Shown here: in pieces, positions 8,920 through 16,220 of the stretch
How positions within the stretch are numbered: the first letter of the stretch is position 1
Layout: every line of letters starts with the position of its first letter
Assembly (NCBI GenBank): GCA_016719885.1
Contig: JADJYF010000028.1
Coordinates: 1 to 16,220, forward strand
From: Pseudomonadota bacterium
Lineage (GTDB): Bacteria; Pseudomonadota; Gammaproteobacteria; Ga0077536
Length of the DNA: 16,220 bases
Direction of reading: 5' to 3'
Notes under the pieces: generated by a model
Told to the model about the DNA's origin: nothing
The model's database searches: none
Seen by the model: the letters and a program-made list of their open reading frames with translations, nothing else
Translations under genes and position numbers: made by a program

Positions 8920-9758
8920 GGCGTGTCGCGCAGGAACGCGCTGCCGCGGCTGTAGGGTGCGAACGACACCGCGCCTTCGACTTCGTGGTCGCGGCCCAAG
9001 CGCGTTCGAGTTCGACACAGTTGCTCGCGTTCAGCGACGCCAAGCCCGGCGTGGGTATCGGCGTCCAGTTCGATGCTGATACCGGCGCGGCGCAGCCGGC
9101 AGCGCACGATGCGCGCCGACAGGCGTTCACGCACGAGGTTTTCCGCCGCATCGATGAAGCCCAATGCGGGAGCGACAATCCTGATGCCGGTCTCGACACG
9201 ACTGGACAGGCACGGCGCGGCGGGCAGCTCGGCGATGTCGCCGAGCGCCAGCGTTGTGGCGATGGCGCGCAGCCCCGCCTTGCTGATGGCGGCTTCGACA
9301 AAAGGATGGCGCACACCGGCTTCGCGCGCCGCGTCGAGCCCGGGGCGGTAGTCGTCGAGATCGTCGAGGTTGGTGCCCGACACCATCTGTCCCGCCACCG
9401 CGCCCTTCAGCGCCGAGTACAAATTGGTTTTGCAGAAGTAGCAGCGATTGACCGGGTTATCGAGGTAACGCGCATCGTCGAATTCACCGGCGCCCAGCAC
9501 CGTCAACTGCCAGCCTTCACGCGTCGCGAGTTCGCGCACGCGTTGCGTGGCGGCGGCGGGCACGGCCGGTGACACGGCATGCACCATGTGTGCGCGCTGG
9601 CCGAGTACGCGATGGGCGAGGGTCGCCAGCGTCAGGCTGTCGACACCGCCCGAGACCGCCACCACGCACGGCGCGCATGCCTCCAGCACCGCGGTGAGCC
9701 GGGCCATGGCATCGGTGGTGTCGATGACGGATTGTTCGCGTTCGATGGCGACGCTCAT
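8916..9758 (-). CDS. larE: LarE, ATP-dependent sulfur insertase of the pincer cofactor
   Basis: LarE adenylylates the dicarboxylate made by LarB and converts its carboxylates to thiocarboxylates. The 280-residue product is uninterrupted. The PP-loop ATP pyrophosphatase motif SGGVDS is at residues 36-41. A CxxC is present at Cys106 and Cys109 (NRCYFCKTNLY), and the conserved sulfur-transfer Cys is Cys183 in APCLSSR. Three such cysteines are typical of the [4Fe-4S] LarE branch (Thermotoga type) rather than the single sacrificial-Cys type of Lactobacillus. The start ATG 9758 overlaps the larC stop (ATGA) and has GAGGAG 7-12 bases upstream; an open frame extends far beyond it but belongs to larC. 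Confidence 0.93.
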   Translation of the reverse strand: MSVAIEREQSVIDTTDAMARLTAVLEACAPCVVAVSGGVDSLTLATLAHRVLGQRAHMVHAVSPAVPAAATQRVRELATREGWQLTVLGAGEFDDARYLDNPVNRCYFCKTNLYSALKGAVAGQMVSGTNLDDLDDYRPGLDAAREAGVRHPFVEAAISKAGLRAIATTLALGDIAELPAAPCLSSRVETGIRIVAPALGFIDAAENLVRERLSARIVRCRLRRAGISIELDADTHAGLGVAEREQLCRTRTRLGRDHEVEGAVSFAPYSRGSAFLRDTP

Positions 9759-11084
9759 GGTGTGTGCTCCTCGCGCGACCATGCGGGCTGGTCGAGACTG
9801 CCTTCCACGCTGCGCCGCCGCTGCGCTTCGCGCGGGCATGGTCGCCGGCCTGCGCGATGTCGGCCATTTCGACCTGACCTTGGCGACGCCCCCGCGTCGC
9901 GCCCATTTGACCCGTGTGCCGTCTGCCGACGTGTGCGCTTTCGCGCACCAGCACGCGGCGTTCCGCGCGCTCGACGCGGACACCGAAGCGTGGTGGTTTC
10001 GCGGAAACAGCCGCGGCCACCGCTTCACTCCTGCCGCCGGGGTGGCGAGCACGCGTATGGCCGCCGCCTGCCGTCCGTGTTTGCGGTGACCGTGCCTTGC
10101 ACGACATCGATGACACCACGCTCGGCACGCAGACGCTCGAGCCCGACCGCGGGATCTTCCGGTGTCTGGTCGTCCACCTCGAAACACAGCGGTGGTCACC
10201 TGGTCGATGCCGATGCCGTCCGCCGCGGCGACGTCCGCGAAGGCGAGCGCGCGCAGCACGTTGGGCAAGCCTTCGAATCTGCGGCTGCCGAAGCCATGGC
10301 CGCTCGCCTTCAACACGCGCGGCGTCATGCCGAGTCCCGCGCTCGGCGCCAGGTGACGCAGGATGGCCGCGCCGGTCGGCGTGATCCTTTCGCCGGCACG
10401 CCCGTCGTCGAAGCACGGCAAGCCTTCCAGCAGCAGGGCGGTGGCGGGCGCCGGCACCGGCAACAAGCCATGGGCGGTACGACGCGTCCGCTGCCGAGCG
10501 GCAGCGGACCGACTGAGCAACTGCGGATGTCGAGAGTGCATCGATCAACCATGCAGCGGCGACGATGTCGGCCACCGAGTCGAGCGCACCGACTTCGTGG
10601 AACGCCACGCTCTCGACCGGTTTGCCATGTACGCGCGCCTCGGCCTCGGCAAGCAAGGCGAAGATCCGGACAGCCCGTTCGCGTACCACGGAGGCGAGCG
10701 GCATGGCCTGCAAGCGAGCGCGGAGATCGCGCCAGTGAAGGTGGGCATGCCGATGCGTGACGGCGTGCGCCGCGCTTTCCCGCGCTCCTGGTGATGAGAT
10801 GATGCGATGCCTGCCATGGTGGTCGCCGCGCTGGTGCGCGTGATCATGCAGCGGCGCGGCGAGATGGTGTCGTCCCCGGCGCCGGCCGGCAGGGTCACGA
10901 CGAAACGGCTGCCGGACAGGACGCCGTCGTCGACATGCGCATGCTCGACCGCTACCGATGCATCGAGCCCGGCGGCGCGCGCCGCGGCGATGGCATCCGG
11001 CGCCAGATGCGGGGCCAGGTCCAGCAAGGCGGCGACAAACATGTCGCCGGCCACACCGCCGACCGGATCGAGATGCAGATGCAC
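9755..11084 (-). CDS. larC: LarC, nickel insertase of the pincer cofactor (frameshifted)
   Basis: LarC (DUF111) places nickel into the pincer cofactor in a CTP-dependent step. The N-terminus MHLHLDPVGGVAGDMFVAALLDL is the LarC signature; it starts at GTG 11084 with GAAGG upstream. A His-rich loop follows (HDHAHQRGDHHGRHR, about 10800-10850), typical of nickel loading. Next come VRERAVRIFALLAEAEARVHGKPVESVAFHEVGALDS, LLPVPAPATALLLEGLP and ITPTGAAILRHLA. The C-terminal (LarC2) domain starts near 10165 as EVDDQTPEDPAVGLERL and includes the RFGVRVERAERRVLVRE stretch. At least four indels break it, near 10860, 10510, 10165 and 10035. The whole span is about 443 residues, close to the family norm. 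The stop TGA at 9755-9757 overlaps larE. Confidence 0.88.
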
Positions 11085-11096
11085 GGCGGGCGGCGC

Positions 11097-11317
11097 TCAG
11101 CCTTCGCGGTGTTGACGCGCGCCGCGTTACGCATGGCGCGACGCACGATGAGGCCGACGGCAATCGCCAGCATCACAGCGCCCATCACCACCAGGCGTTC
11201 ACTGCCGATGGCGTGCAGCGCACGGTGCAGCGCGCCGTCGAGTGTGAGCCCGTCGTGCGCGTGGGCCAGCGCACTGTTGACGGCCAGGGTCAGAAAAAGC
11301 ATGAAGCGTCGGGTCAT
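11097..11317 (-). CDS. Small exported/membrane protein inside the lar gene train
   Basis: About 73 residues: MTRRFMLFLTLAVNSALAHA, a signal-peptide-like start, then a short His-containing stretch (His19, His21, His31, His35), and one membrane span at about residues 42-58 (LVVMGAVMLAIAVGLIV) followed by basic residues. A signal-peptidase cut after ALA (residue 18) would expose His-Ala-His, an amino-terminal Cu/Ni-binding pattern with His at position 3. ATG 11317 has GAGGA about 7 bases upstream. The frame runs on into larC unless one base is missing near 11105; the restored reading stops at TGA 11097-11099, 12 bases before the larC start. I do not recognise a family. Its place in the train suggests a nickel-related role, which is an inference. 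Confidence 0.6.
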
Positions 11318-11426
11318 GGTGCAGTCCTCGGGATGGTCTTTGAATAATCGCCTGGGTGAACTTACAGGGCCAGGGTCAGCGCTGCCGGCAAGGGCGACAT
11401 CGGCGCGAGCCGGCTCGATGGCAGCT

Positions 11427-11870
11427 TCAACACCGCCAGGGCAGGTGCAGTTCAACATCGCGCAGCATCGCGCGCGGGCCACGAGGTCGTCGTGTTCGGC
11501 CTCACGCGCAGGGCGCTCGGCGCCGTCGGCGATGGTCTTGATGCGCACGTCCGGGCGCGCAGCTCAGCTCGCCGCGCTGCACGGTCACCGCCACGGTGGT
11601 GCGCGCAATGTCGAAACGATGGTGCTCGGCTTCGATGACACGATAACTGCAGCAGCCAAGCTCCGCGCCGAGCAGGCGCGCGGCTTCGCTTTCGAGCGCG
11701 GCCGGCACGTCGAGATACACAAGGTAGGCCGGCCGGTTCTTCTTGGTGATGCTCGGCACCACCTGCACATTGCGCGCGCCCAGCGCTTCGGCGCGCAGGA
11801 TGAATTCGCCCATCAATTCGCCCGGCACGTCGTCGACCTGGGCCATCACCAGGCGCGCCCTTTTCTCATT
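11427..11870 (-). CDS. Stand-alone LarC C-terminal-domain (LarC2-like) protein
   Basis: About 140 residues resembling only the C-terminal domain of LarC. Counted from the internal ATG 11846, it reads AQVDDVPGELMGEFILRAEALGARNVQVVPSITKKNRP, with the family KKNRP at residues 35-39. It then continues through VYLDVPAALESEAARLLGAELGCCSYRVIEAEHHRFDIARTTVAV-type text to VRIKTIADGAERPAREAEHDD. A shift near 11545 breaks the frame; the most likely stop is TGA 11427-11429. The start is either ATG 11870, which overlaps the stop of the upstream gene (ATGA) and needs one base restored, or ATG 11846. Because full-length LarC with its own C-terminal domain is encoded three genes on, this is an extra copy, perhaps a CTP-binding or nickel-transfer helper. 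Confidence 0.7.
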
Positions 11871-13674
11871 GCAGCGCCATCATGTCCAGCGCGAGCGCGC
11901 GGCGCTTCGGCATTGACGTTGGAGCCGGGAATGCCCGGACGATACGAAGCCCGCGCTGCGCAGAGGAGGCCCGCCTCTTCCGGCGTGTGCAGGCCCATCG
12001 TTGCCGCCACCGCCGCCGGCACCGTGACATTGATGATGACATTCGAAGCCAGCAGGATCTCGCTCGCCAGCGGCACCACCATCGGCACCAGCGGCGCAAG
12101 GTCCGGGCGCTTGCCGAGCGCGACGTCGGGGATGACCTGGTCGGAATAGCGTTCCAGCCTGGTGGTCACGCCATCGATGGTGATCTCGGCATCGAGATGC
12201 GCGTCGAAAGCAAACCATTCACGCGCAAGCTTGCTGCCGCGCCGCGCGCCCGGGCCGATGTGGGTCAAACGCACCGCCACCTGCTTGCCGGACATGCGCG
12301 ACAGGAAGGCGCTGACGCGCGTCTCAACGGTCTGCTTGCGCTCGGCATCGAGTTCACTGACGACCTCCGCGAGCGGCTTGCCCGCGGAGAGATCATCGTC
12401 ATAGGCCTTGGCCGCAAGGTCGATAGACGGCGCGCGCACGCACGCCTTCCGAGGCCAGCACCATGGCGTTGGTCACCGCGCCGGCCTTCAACTGTTGGGC
12501 CTTCTTGGCGACGATGTTCATGGCAATCATCGAGGTCTCGAAGTCGAACGCGAAGCCGAAGCGTCGTTCGCGCAACTGCGTGGCCACCGACTGCGGCGTC
12601 GCGTCCGGTTCGAGCAGGCACTTCATGGCAATCACCGCGTCGGTACATTAACGTGGCCGAGCGGCGGATTCACCGGCCCGGCCGACGAACCGGCGATACC
12701 TCCCCGGAACACGCCCACGATCCCGTCGACGGCCACGATGCCGATCACCGACGGGCCGCCGATGTCTTTCAGGATGAGGCCGAGATCGCCGATCACCTGG
12801 CCGGTGTCGTATTCCTGACCGGTGATGCGCACCGTGAGCCTGGGCGGCAGGCCGGCGGTCTCGGCCGCGGTCTTGCCCGCCAGCCAGGCGGTGGTGACCT
12901 TCGCCGTGCGGGCCGTATTCCTCGGCGATGTCGGCGTCGGGTGGATGATTTCGAGGATTTGCCGCGGCGCCGAATACCCGCAGCGTTCAGCGCCTGCGGC
13001 TTCATGCCGGGCGCCCGCCATGCAATCCATCAGGCGGCCTTGGTGCCGATGCGCGCGCCGTTGGCCGCCATGGCCGGAAAGATGATGTCCTCGCCGAGAC
13101 GCCCGTGGCCGACCAGCGGCCCGCCGGACACCACCATGTCGTAGCCGCTGATCGGCGACAGCTTGCCTTCCATCATCACGCCTGGTGGATGGCCATCACC
13201 GCCGCGAAGCCCGACACCTTGCTGTTCTTCTTGAAGTCGGATGGCGGCCACGCCCGAGCGGTCGACACCCGCCAGCATGCGCGCCGAGGCGCCGAGCTTG
13301 CGATTGCCGGCCGGAATGCCGACTCCGTGCCTTGGTGCCGGTGAGATACATCAACACCGCCGCGATCAGCGCCGGCGCTGGCGGGCGCCGCACCGGCCTG
13401 GCACCGCGGCGCTGATGGCCTTGGGCCGGATCTCCGTCGACCGGCTGGCTGGCGGCGTTTGCGAAGCGCAGCTTGTTGTCCATGCCGCGTTTCAGTTCGT
13501 GCACGATGACTTCGCGGCATTGATGACGGCGATGTTGAGCATGCCGTGACCGCTGAGCAGCGCATCGACCATGTCGCTGGTCAGCCAGTTGAGGCCCGCG
13601 GCGGCGCCGGTGGTCGCCGCCAGCAGTACCTGTTCGCGGCGAGTGGATTGTTCGTTCCGGGCTTGCTCCGTCAT
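11866..13674 (-). CDS. Unrecognised ~600-residue protein linked to larBCE
   Basis: A span of exactly 603 codons, read across roughly eight to ten indels. I do not recognise its family. Segments in order: MTEQARNEQSTRREQVLLAATTG (ATG 13674), GLNWLTSDMVDALLSGHGMLNIAVINAAK, VIVHELKRGMDNKLRFANA, ALIAAVLMYLTGTKA, KKNSKVSGFAAVMAIHQA, GKLSPISGYDMVVSGGPLVGHGRLGEDIIFPAMAANGARIGTKAA, ILEIIHPDADIAEEYG, RLTVRITGQEYDTGQVIGDLGLILKDIGG, VAVDGIVGVFRGGIAGSSAGPVNPPLGHVNVPTDA, RFGFAFDFETSMIAMNIVAKKAQQLKAGAVTNAMVLASEG, and a C-terminal part ending SNVNAEARRALALDMMALQ at TGA 11866-11868. It has no signal peptide, is Gly/Ala-rich, and suggests a soluble enzyme with several conserved-looking His and Lys residues (for example GHGRLGED, KKNSK). 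It lacks the DUF2088 motifs of LarA. Its start abuts the glutathione transferase end and its stop overlaps the LarC2-like start. Confidence 0.65.
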
Positions 13675-14381
13675 TCGCTTGGCGTATTCAATCGCGGACG
13701 CGGCACGCGACCCCGCATAACCGTCGTAAGCCTCGTTGAGGCGGGTGAACCATTGGCCGCTCGGGTGGTGGCGGTGAGCGGCGCGTGGCGCTGACGATGT
13801 CCAGCCATTTCAAGATCCCCGAACACCAGCGAAATCGGCGTAGGTCGGCTCCGGCACCGCCGATGAAGTCGTGGTGGGCCAACACCTCGTCGAAGATCCG
13901 CAAGGCTCGGCGGCGCGCGCGCCCCGGGTGCTCGTCGGCATGCACGTCTTCGAGGCTTGTGCATTGAACACGCTTCGCGGCTGGCGCGGAAATACGGCTG
14001 GCAGGCCGGACCAGGCAGGCGATAAGCCTGCAGCACACCGACGGGCACCGCGGCCGGGAACAGCACGCTGCCGCCACGCGGCGACCAGGCGTACGGCTTC
14101 GCCGCAAAGGCGACGGAAAGAGCAGCGGACGCTCGGGATAACGGCGGTCGAGATAGGCTGCGATCTCCCCAGCTGTTCGCCCACCCAGGTGTCGCCGTCG
14201 CGGATCACCGGCACCGAGAGTCGTGACCGGACGACGCCACGCGTCGCGCTTCGAGAAAGCGCCACGGGGACACCGAAACGCCAGGCCCTTTGTGCAAGAG
14301 CGCCGCGCACGCGCGCCAGCGAACCAGGCTGACAGGGCGCGGGACTGCGCCCGCGCAAGGTCATGGTAACTGGATGGTCAC
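13671..14381 (-). CDS. Glutathione S-transferase, LigE/beta-etherase-like group (frameshifted)
   Basis: About 235 residues in several frames. The start GTG 14381 (MTIQLP) has AGGGAGAG 7-14 bases upstream. Recognisable pieces: LLHKGLAF of the first helix region, VPVIRDGDTWVGE of the thioredoxin-fold strand that binds glutathione, YFRASREA, SLEDVHADEHPGRA, LRIFDEVLAHHDFIGGA..PTYADF and KWLDIVSA of the helical C-domain, then WFTRLNEAYDGYAGSRAASA. This pattern matches GSTs related to lignin beta-etherases, whose members also do other glutathione chemistry. The end is either TGA 13688-13690 or TGA 13671-13673; the latter overlaps the next ATG. At least five indels are present. It is the first gene of the train leading to larBCE and is divergent from the unknown region at 14556. 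Confidence 0.75.
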
Positions 14382-14555
14382 GCGCCGTCTCTCCCTGCGA
14401 ACATCACCGGGCGCCTGGCAGAGCGGTGCGCTGCCACAGGCGTCGGCCCATGCTTCGCGTTTGGGCGCGTCGCGCCTGATGGGCTTTCGGCGAAAGTGAC
14501 ATATTCCGGGCGGTTTCGCCACTGCGCCTCGATTCACAGCTCGACCGGAATTCCC

Positions 14556-15475
14556 ATGAACGCACCACCACCCCGCCCCCCAGCACCTCGCCCTGGTGTC
14601 CCTTCACCGGCGGCAACGCCTCGACCACCACCGCGCCGCTGGAAGTTTTCGATTACGCGGCGCGGCGCGCGGGCCCGACCACGCCGTTCGGGGATCTCGG
14701 TGGTCACCCGCGATGGCGGCGCCGCTCACCTGCGATGGACTGCGTGACCATCACGCCGGCTCGGTTCGATTGAAGACGTGCGTCCGGCTCGACGTGATTT
14801 TCTGGCCGGCGCCGCCAGCAATGTCGACGAAGTGATTTGGCGACGCGATGCCGGCATGCTCGACTTGGTTGGCAGGTGGCGCGCGCGCGCACATTTGCGA
14901 TGGTGTGGCCTGATTTGCCGGCCTTGCTCGCCACGGTGGACTGCTGGACGGGCGCACGGTGGCCAGTGCACTGGAGCCTGGTCGACGAAGTGCGTCGACG
15001 CTTTCCGTCCGTCAGCGGTGGACGGCCGAACGCATGGTGGTGGAACCCAAGCATCTATTCCTGCTGCGGCGCCAGCGCGACGATCGATCTCGGCCGCCCT
15101 ACCTGGGTCCATCAGCCTGTGCGGCCGCGATGCCCAGCTGGCCTGCGCACAATGGTTCCCTGGCCGATCTTCCGCGCGTGCGCCGCGGGTGCCAACCGCC
15201 GCTCATCCCGCGGACCTGCGCCTCGTCCGGCGCTGCTGCTGAGGAAAATGGAGAACTGGCTTGGTGGGACCGCTGTGAGCTGATCAACTTTGGGGGCAAG
15301 CTGGCGCAGAACTTTGGCATGAGTTGGCACCCTTCTATCGTCACTTCCAGGAAGCGTTGCCGTTTGGCGATCCGCCCAAGACGTACGTGCAGAGATGCGG
15401 CTTGGAACGCCGCCGACGATTACTCGAGAGCGATACTCGCTGGCGATCGACCAGGTTGCAAAGCGTGTCATTACG
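14556..15475 (+). CDS. Unrecognised, heavily frameshifted coding region
   Basis: Coding-like text hops between plus frames: a Pro-rich start at ATG 14556, then TTTAPLEVFDYAARRAGPTTPFG (about 14625-14700), RPARRDFLAGAASNVDEVIWRRDAGMLDLVG (14780-14870), DGRTVASALEP, LVDEVRRRFPSVSGG, ERMVVEPKHLFLLRRQRDD, and the best stretch ELAWWDRCELINFGGKLAQNFGMSWHP..FYRHFQEALPFGDPPKTYV (15250-15390). It ends with RCGLERRRRLLESDTRWRS and TGA near 15480. I do not recognise the family. GC content drops over the last 250 bases. It may be one gene of about 300 residues with many sequence errors, or a decaying gene. There is no clear ribosome site at 14556. Confidence 0.35.
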
Positions 15476-15625
15476 GCTATGACCCGGCGTCTTTCGCGGC
15501 TTCGTCCGAGCGTCACATGGGCTATTGACGCCATCAGCGCCACCGCGAGCTTTCGTACGCGACCCTTGACTGCCAACAAGGCCGCGCCCAACAGCGTGGC
15601 AAGTGAGGCGGGCAGAACGCCAACT

Positions 15626-16133
15626 TCAGTGCACAGGCTCCGCAGCGAGCGCGGTGCGTACATGCCGAGACCGAACACCGTGTGCGCGGCCGCCGATTTC
15701 GGCGAGTGAGCTGCGCGCCTCGGCGTTCCGCGAACCCGCGATGCCGAGGCCCAGGCCTGCATCATCACGGAATAGGGGCGGGGCCAGCAGCGCGAGGGCC
15801 AGCGCCGCCACCGGCCCGAACGGCGACGGGGATTGCAGCTACACGCGGGTGCCGGCGGTGGCGATCCGGGCAGGCCACAGGGCCACGCCGATGGCGTAGT
15901 GAAACGCCCAACCGACAACCGCAATTCGTGGTCGACGGGTTCGGCTATGCCGCGATGGCATCGTCATGAATCGCCCGTGCGGCATGAAGACCCAGCCAGC
16001 GCCCGACCATGGCCCAGTTCGTGCCCGGCGCGGCCCGCTTGACTTTCAGCACCACGGCCCACAGATCGAGCGCCACCGTACCGCCGATGCCGATGCACGC
16101 CGCCTTGAGCACGGATACGAATTCGAACGTCAT
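15626..16133 (-). CDS. DUF2938 family integral membrane protein (frameshifted)
   Basis: About 168 residues, the usual DUF2938 length. From ATG 16133 it reads MTFEFVSVLKAACIGIGGTVALDLWAVVLK, the first membrane helix, then the family signature NWAMVGRWLGLHAARAIHDDAIA. After a shift near 15945 come AFHYAIGVALWP and VAALALALLAPPLF, then MMQAGLGLGIAGSRNAEARSSL and HTVFGLGMY, with a shift near 15662 leading to TALAAEPVH and the stop at 15626-15628. Four membrane spans are expected. Function is unknown for the family. It lies convergent with the unrecognised region at 14556-15475, about 150 bases apart, and that gap shows nothing clear. Confidence 0.8.
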
Positions 16134-16220
16134 GATTGCAGCCCGTGGCGCGTCGCTGACATGGCGCGGCATCTTGTCACGGCAAGGCCATGGCGATGAT
16201 CAAGGCATCGTCCGTGCGCG

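Noticed and set aside
10935..12149. Long plus-strand open frame (about 400 codons) opposite the lar genes
   Set aside because: It is low-complexity Arg/Ala/Ser-rich text antisense to clearly recognisable LarC and LarC2-like proteins, as expected in GC-rich DNA.
11882..13144. Long plus-strand open frame (about 420 codons)
   Set aside because: It is antisense to the joined segments of the 600-residue protein, has Arg/His-rich shadow composition and no family match.
11866..13674. Glycine reductase component B or hydantoinase-type identity for the unknown protein
   Set aside because: I compared the segments with remembered sequences of these families and found no shared motif strings, so I leave the protein unnamed.
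15112..15924. 270-codon minus-strand open frame with a hydrophobic patch
   Set aside because: Only the part above about 15660 makes sense, as a segment of DUF2938; the rest runs past the true stop in a wrong frame.
1..16220. CRISPR arrays, tRNAs, rRNAs, transposases, integrases
   Set aside because: I noticed no regularly spaced direct repeats, no cloverleaf or rRNA-like stretch, and no mobile-element protein motifs in any frame.

Overview
This is a high-GC window. It comes from a Gram-negative, proteobacterium-like genome, probably a metagenome assembly. The lineage call rests on a PEP-CTERM (exosortase-substrate) protein with a sigma-54-type promoter, a beta-etherase-like glutathione transferase, a DUF2938 membrane protein, and a flavin monooxygenase / F420-type oxidoreductase mix seen in environmental Gamma- and Betaproteobacteria. 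I see no rRNA, tRNA, CRISPR array, transposase or integrase. Many genes are interrupted by single-base shifts, often in short homopolymers, while the protein reads on in the next frame. I treat most of these as sequence errors rather than true pseudogenes and give whole-gene spans.

Layout. 1-1560 (+): the tail of an unknown gene, a strong hairpin, then a frameshifted TolB-like/TPR regulator. 1573-4118 (+): a Baeyer-Villiger-type flavin monooxygenase followed 30 bases later by a metallo-beta-lactamase-fold hydrolase, plausibly an oxidise-then-hydrolyse pair. 4135-4994 (-): an LLM-class (F420-type) oxidoreductase, convergent with the hydrolase. 5138-6081 (+): a SnoaL-like small protein and a four-helix membrane protein, closed by a hairpin. 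6210-6914 (-): a PEP-CTERM protein with a candidate sigma-54 promoter. 7329-8236 (+): a PAPS-dependent sulfotransferase.

8263-14381 (-) is the most interesting part: a tightly packed, largely overlapping gene train. In transcription order it encodes a LigE-like glutathione transferase, an unrecognised ~600-residue protein, a stand-alone LarC C-terminal-domain protein, a ~73-residue exported/membrane protein, and full LarC, LarE and LarB. LarB, LarE and LarC make the nickel-pincer nucleotide (NPN) cofactor, but no LarA-type (DUF2088) racemase is present. The locus may therefore supply the cofactor to a different enzyme, for which the ~600-residue protein is the obvious candidate. The stand-alone LarC2-like protein and the small protein, whose predicted mature N-terminus is His-Ala-His, look like nickel-handling accessories. 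This reading is an inference from context.

14556-15475 (+) holds an unrecognised, badly frameshifted coding region. 15626-16133 (-) is a DUF2938 integral membrane protein. The last ~90 bases show nothing I can name.
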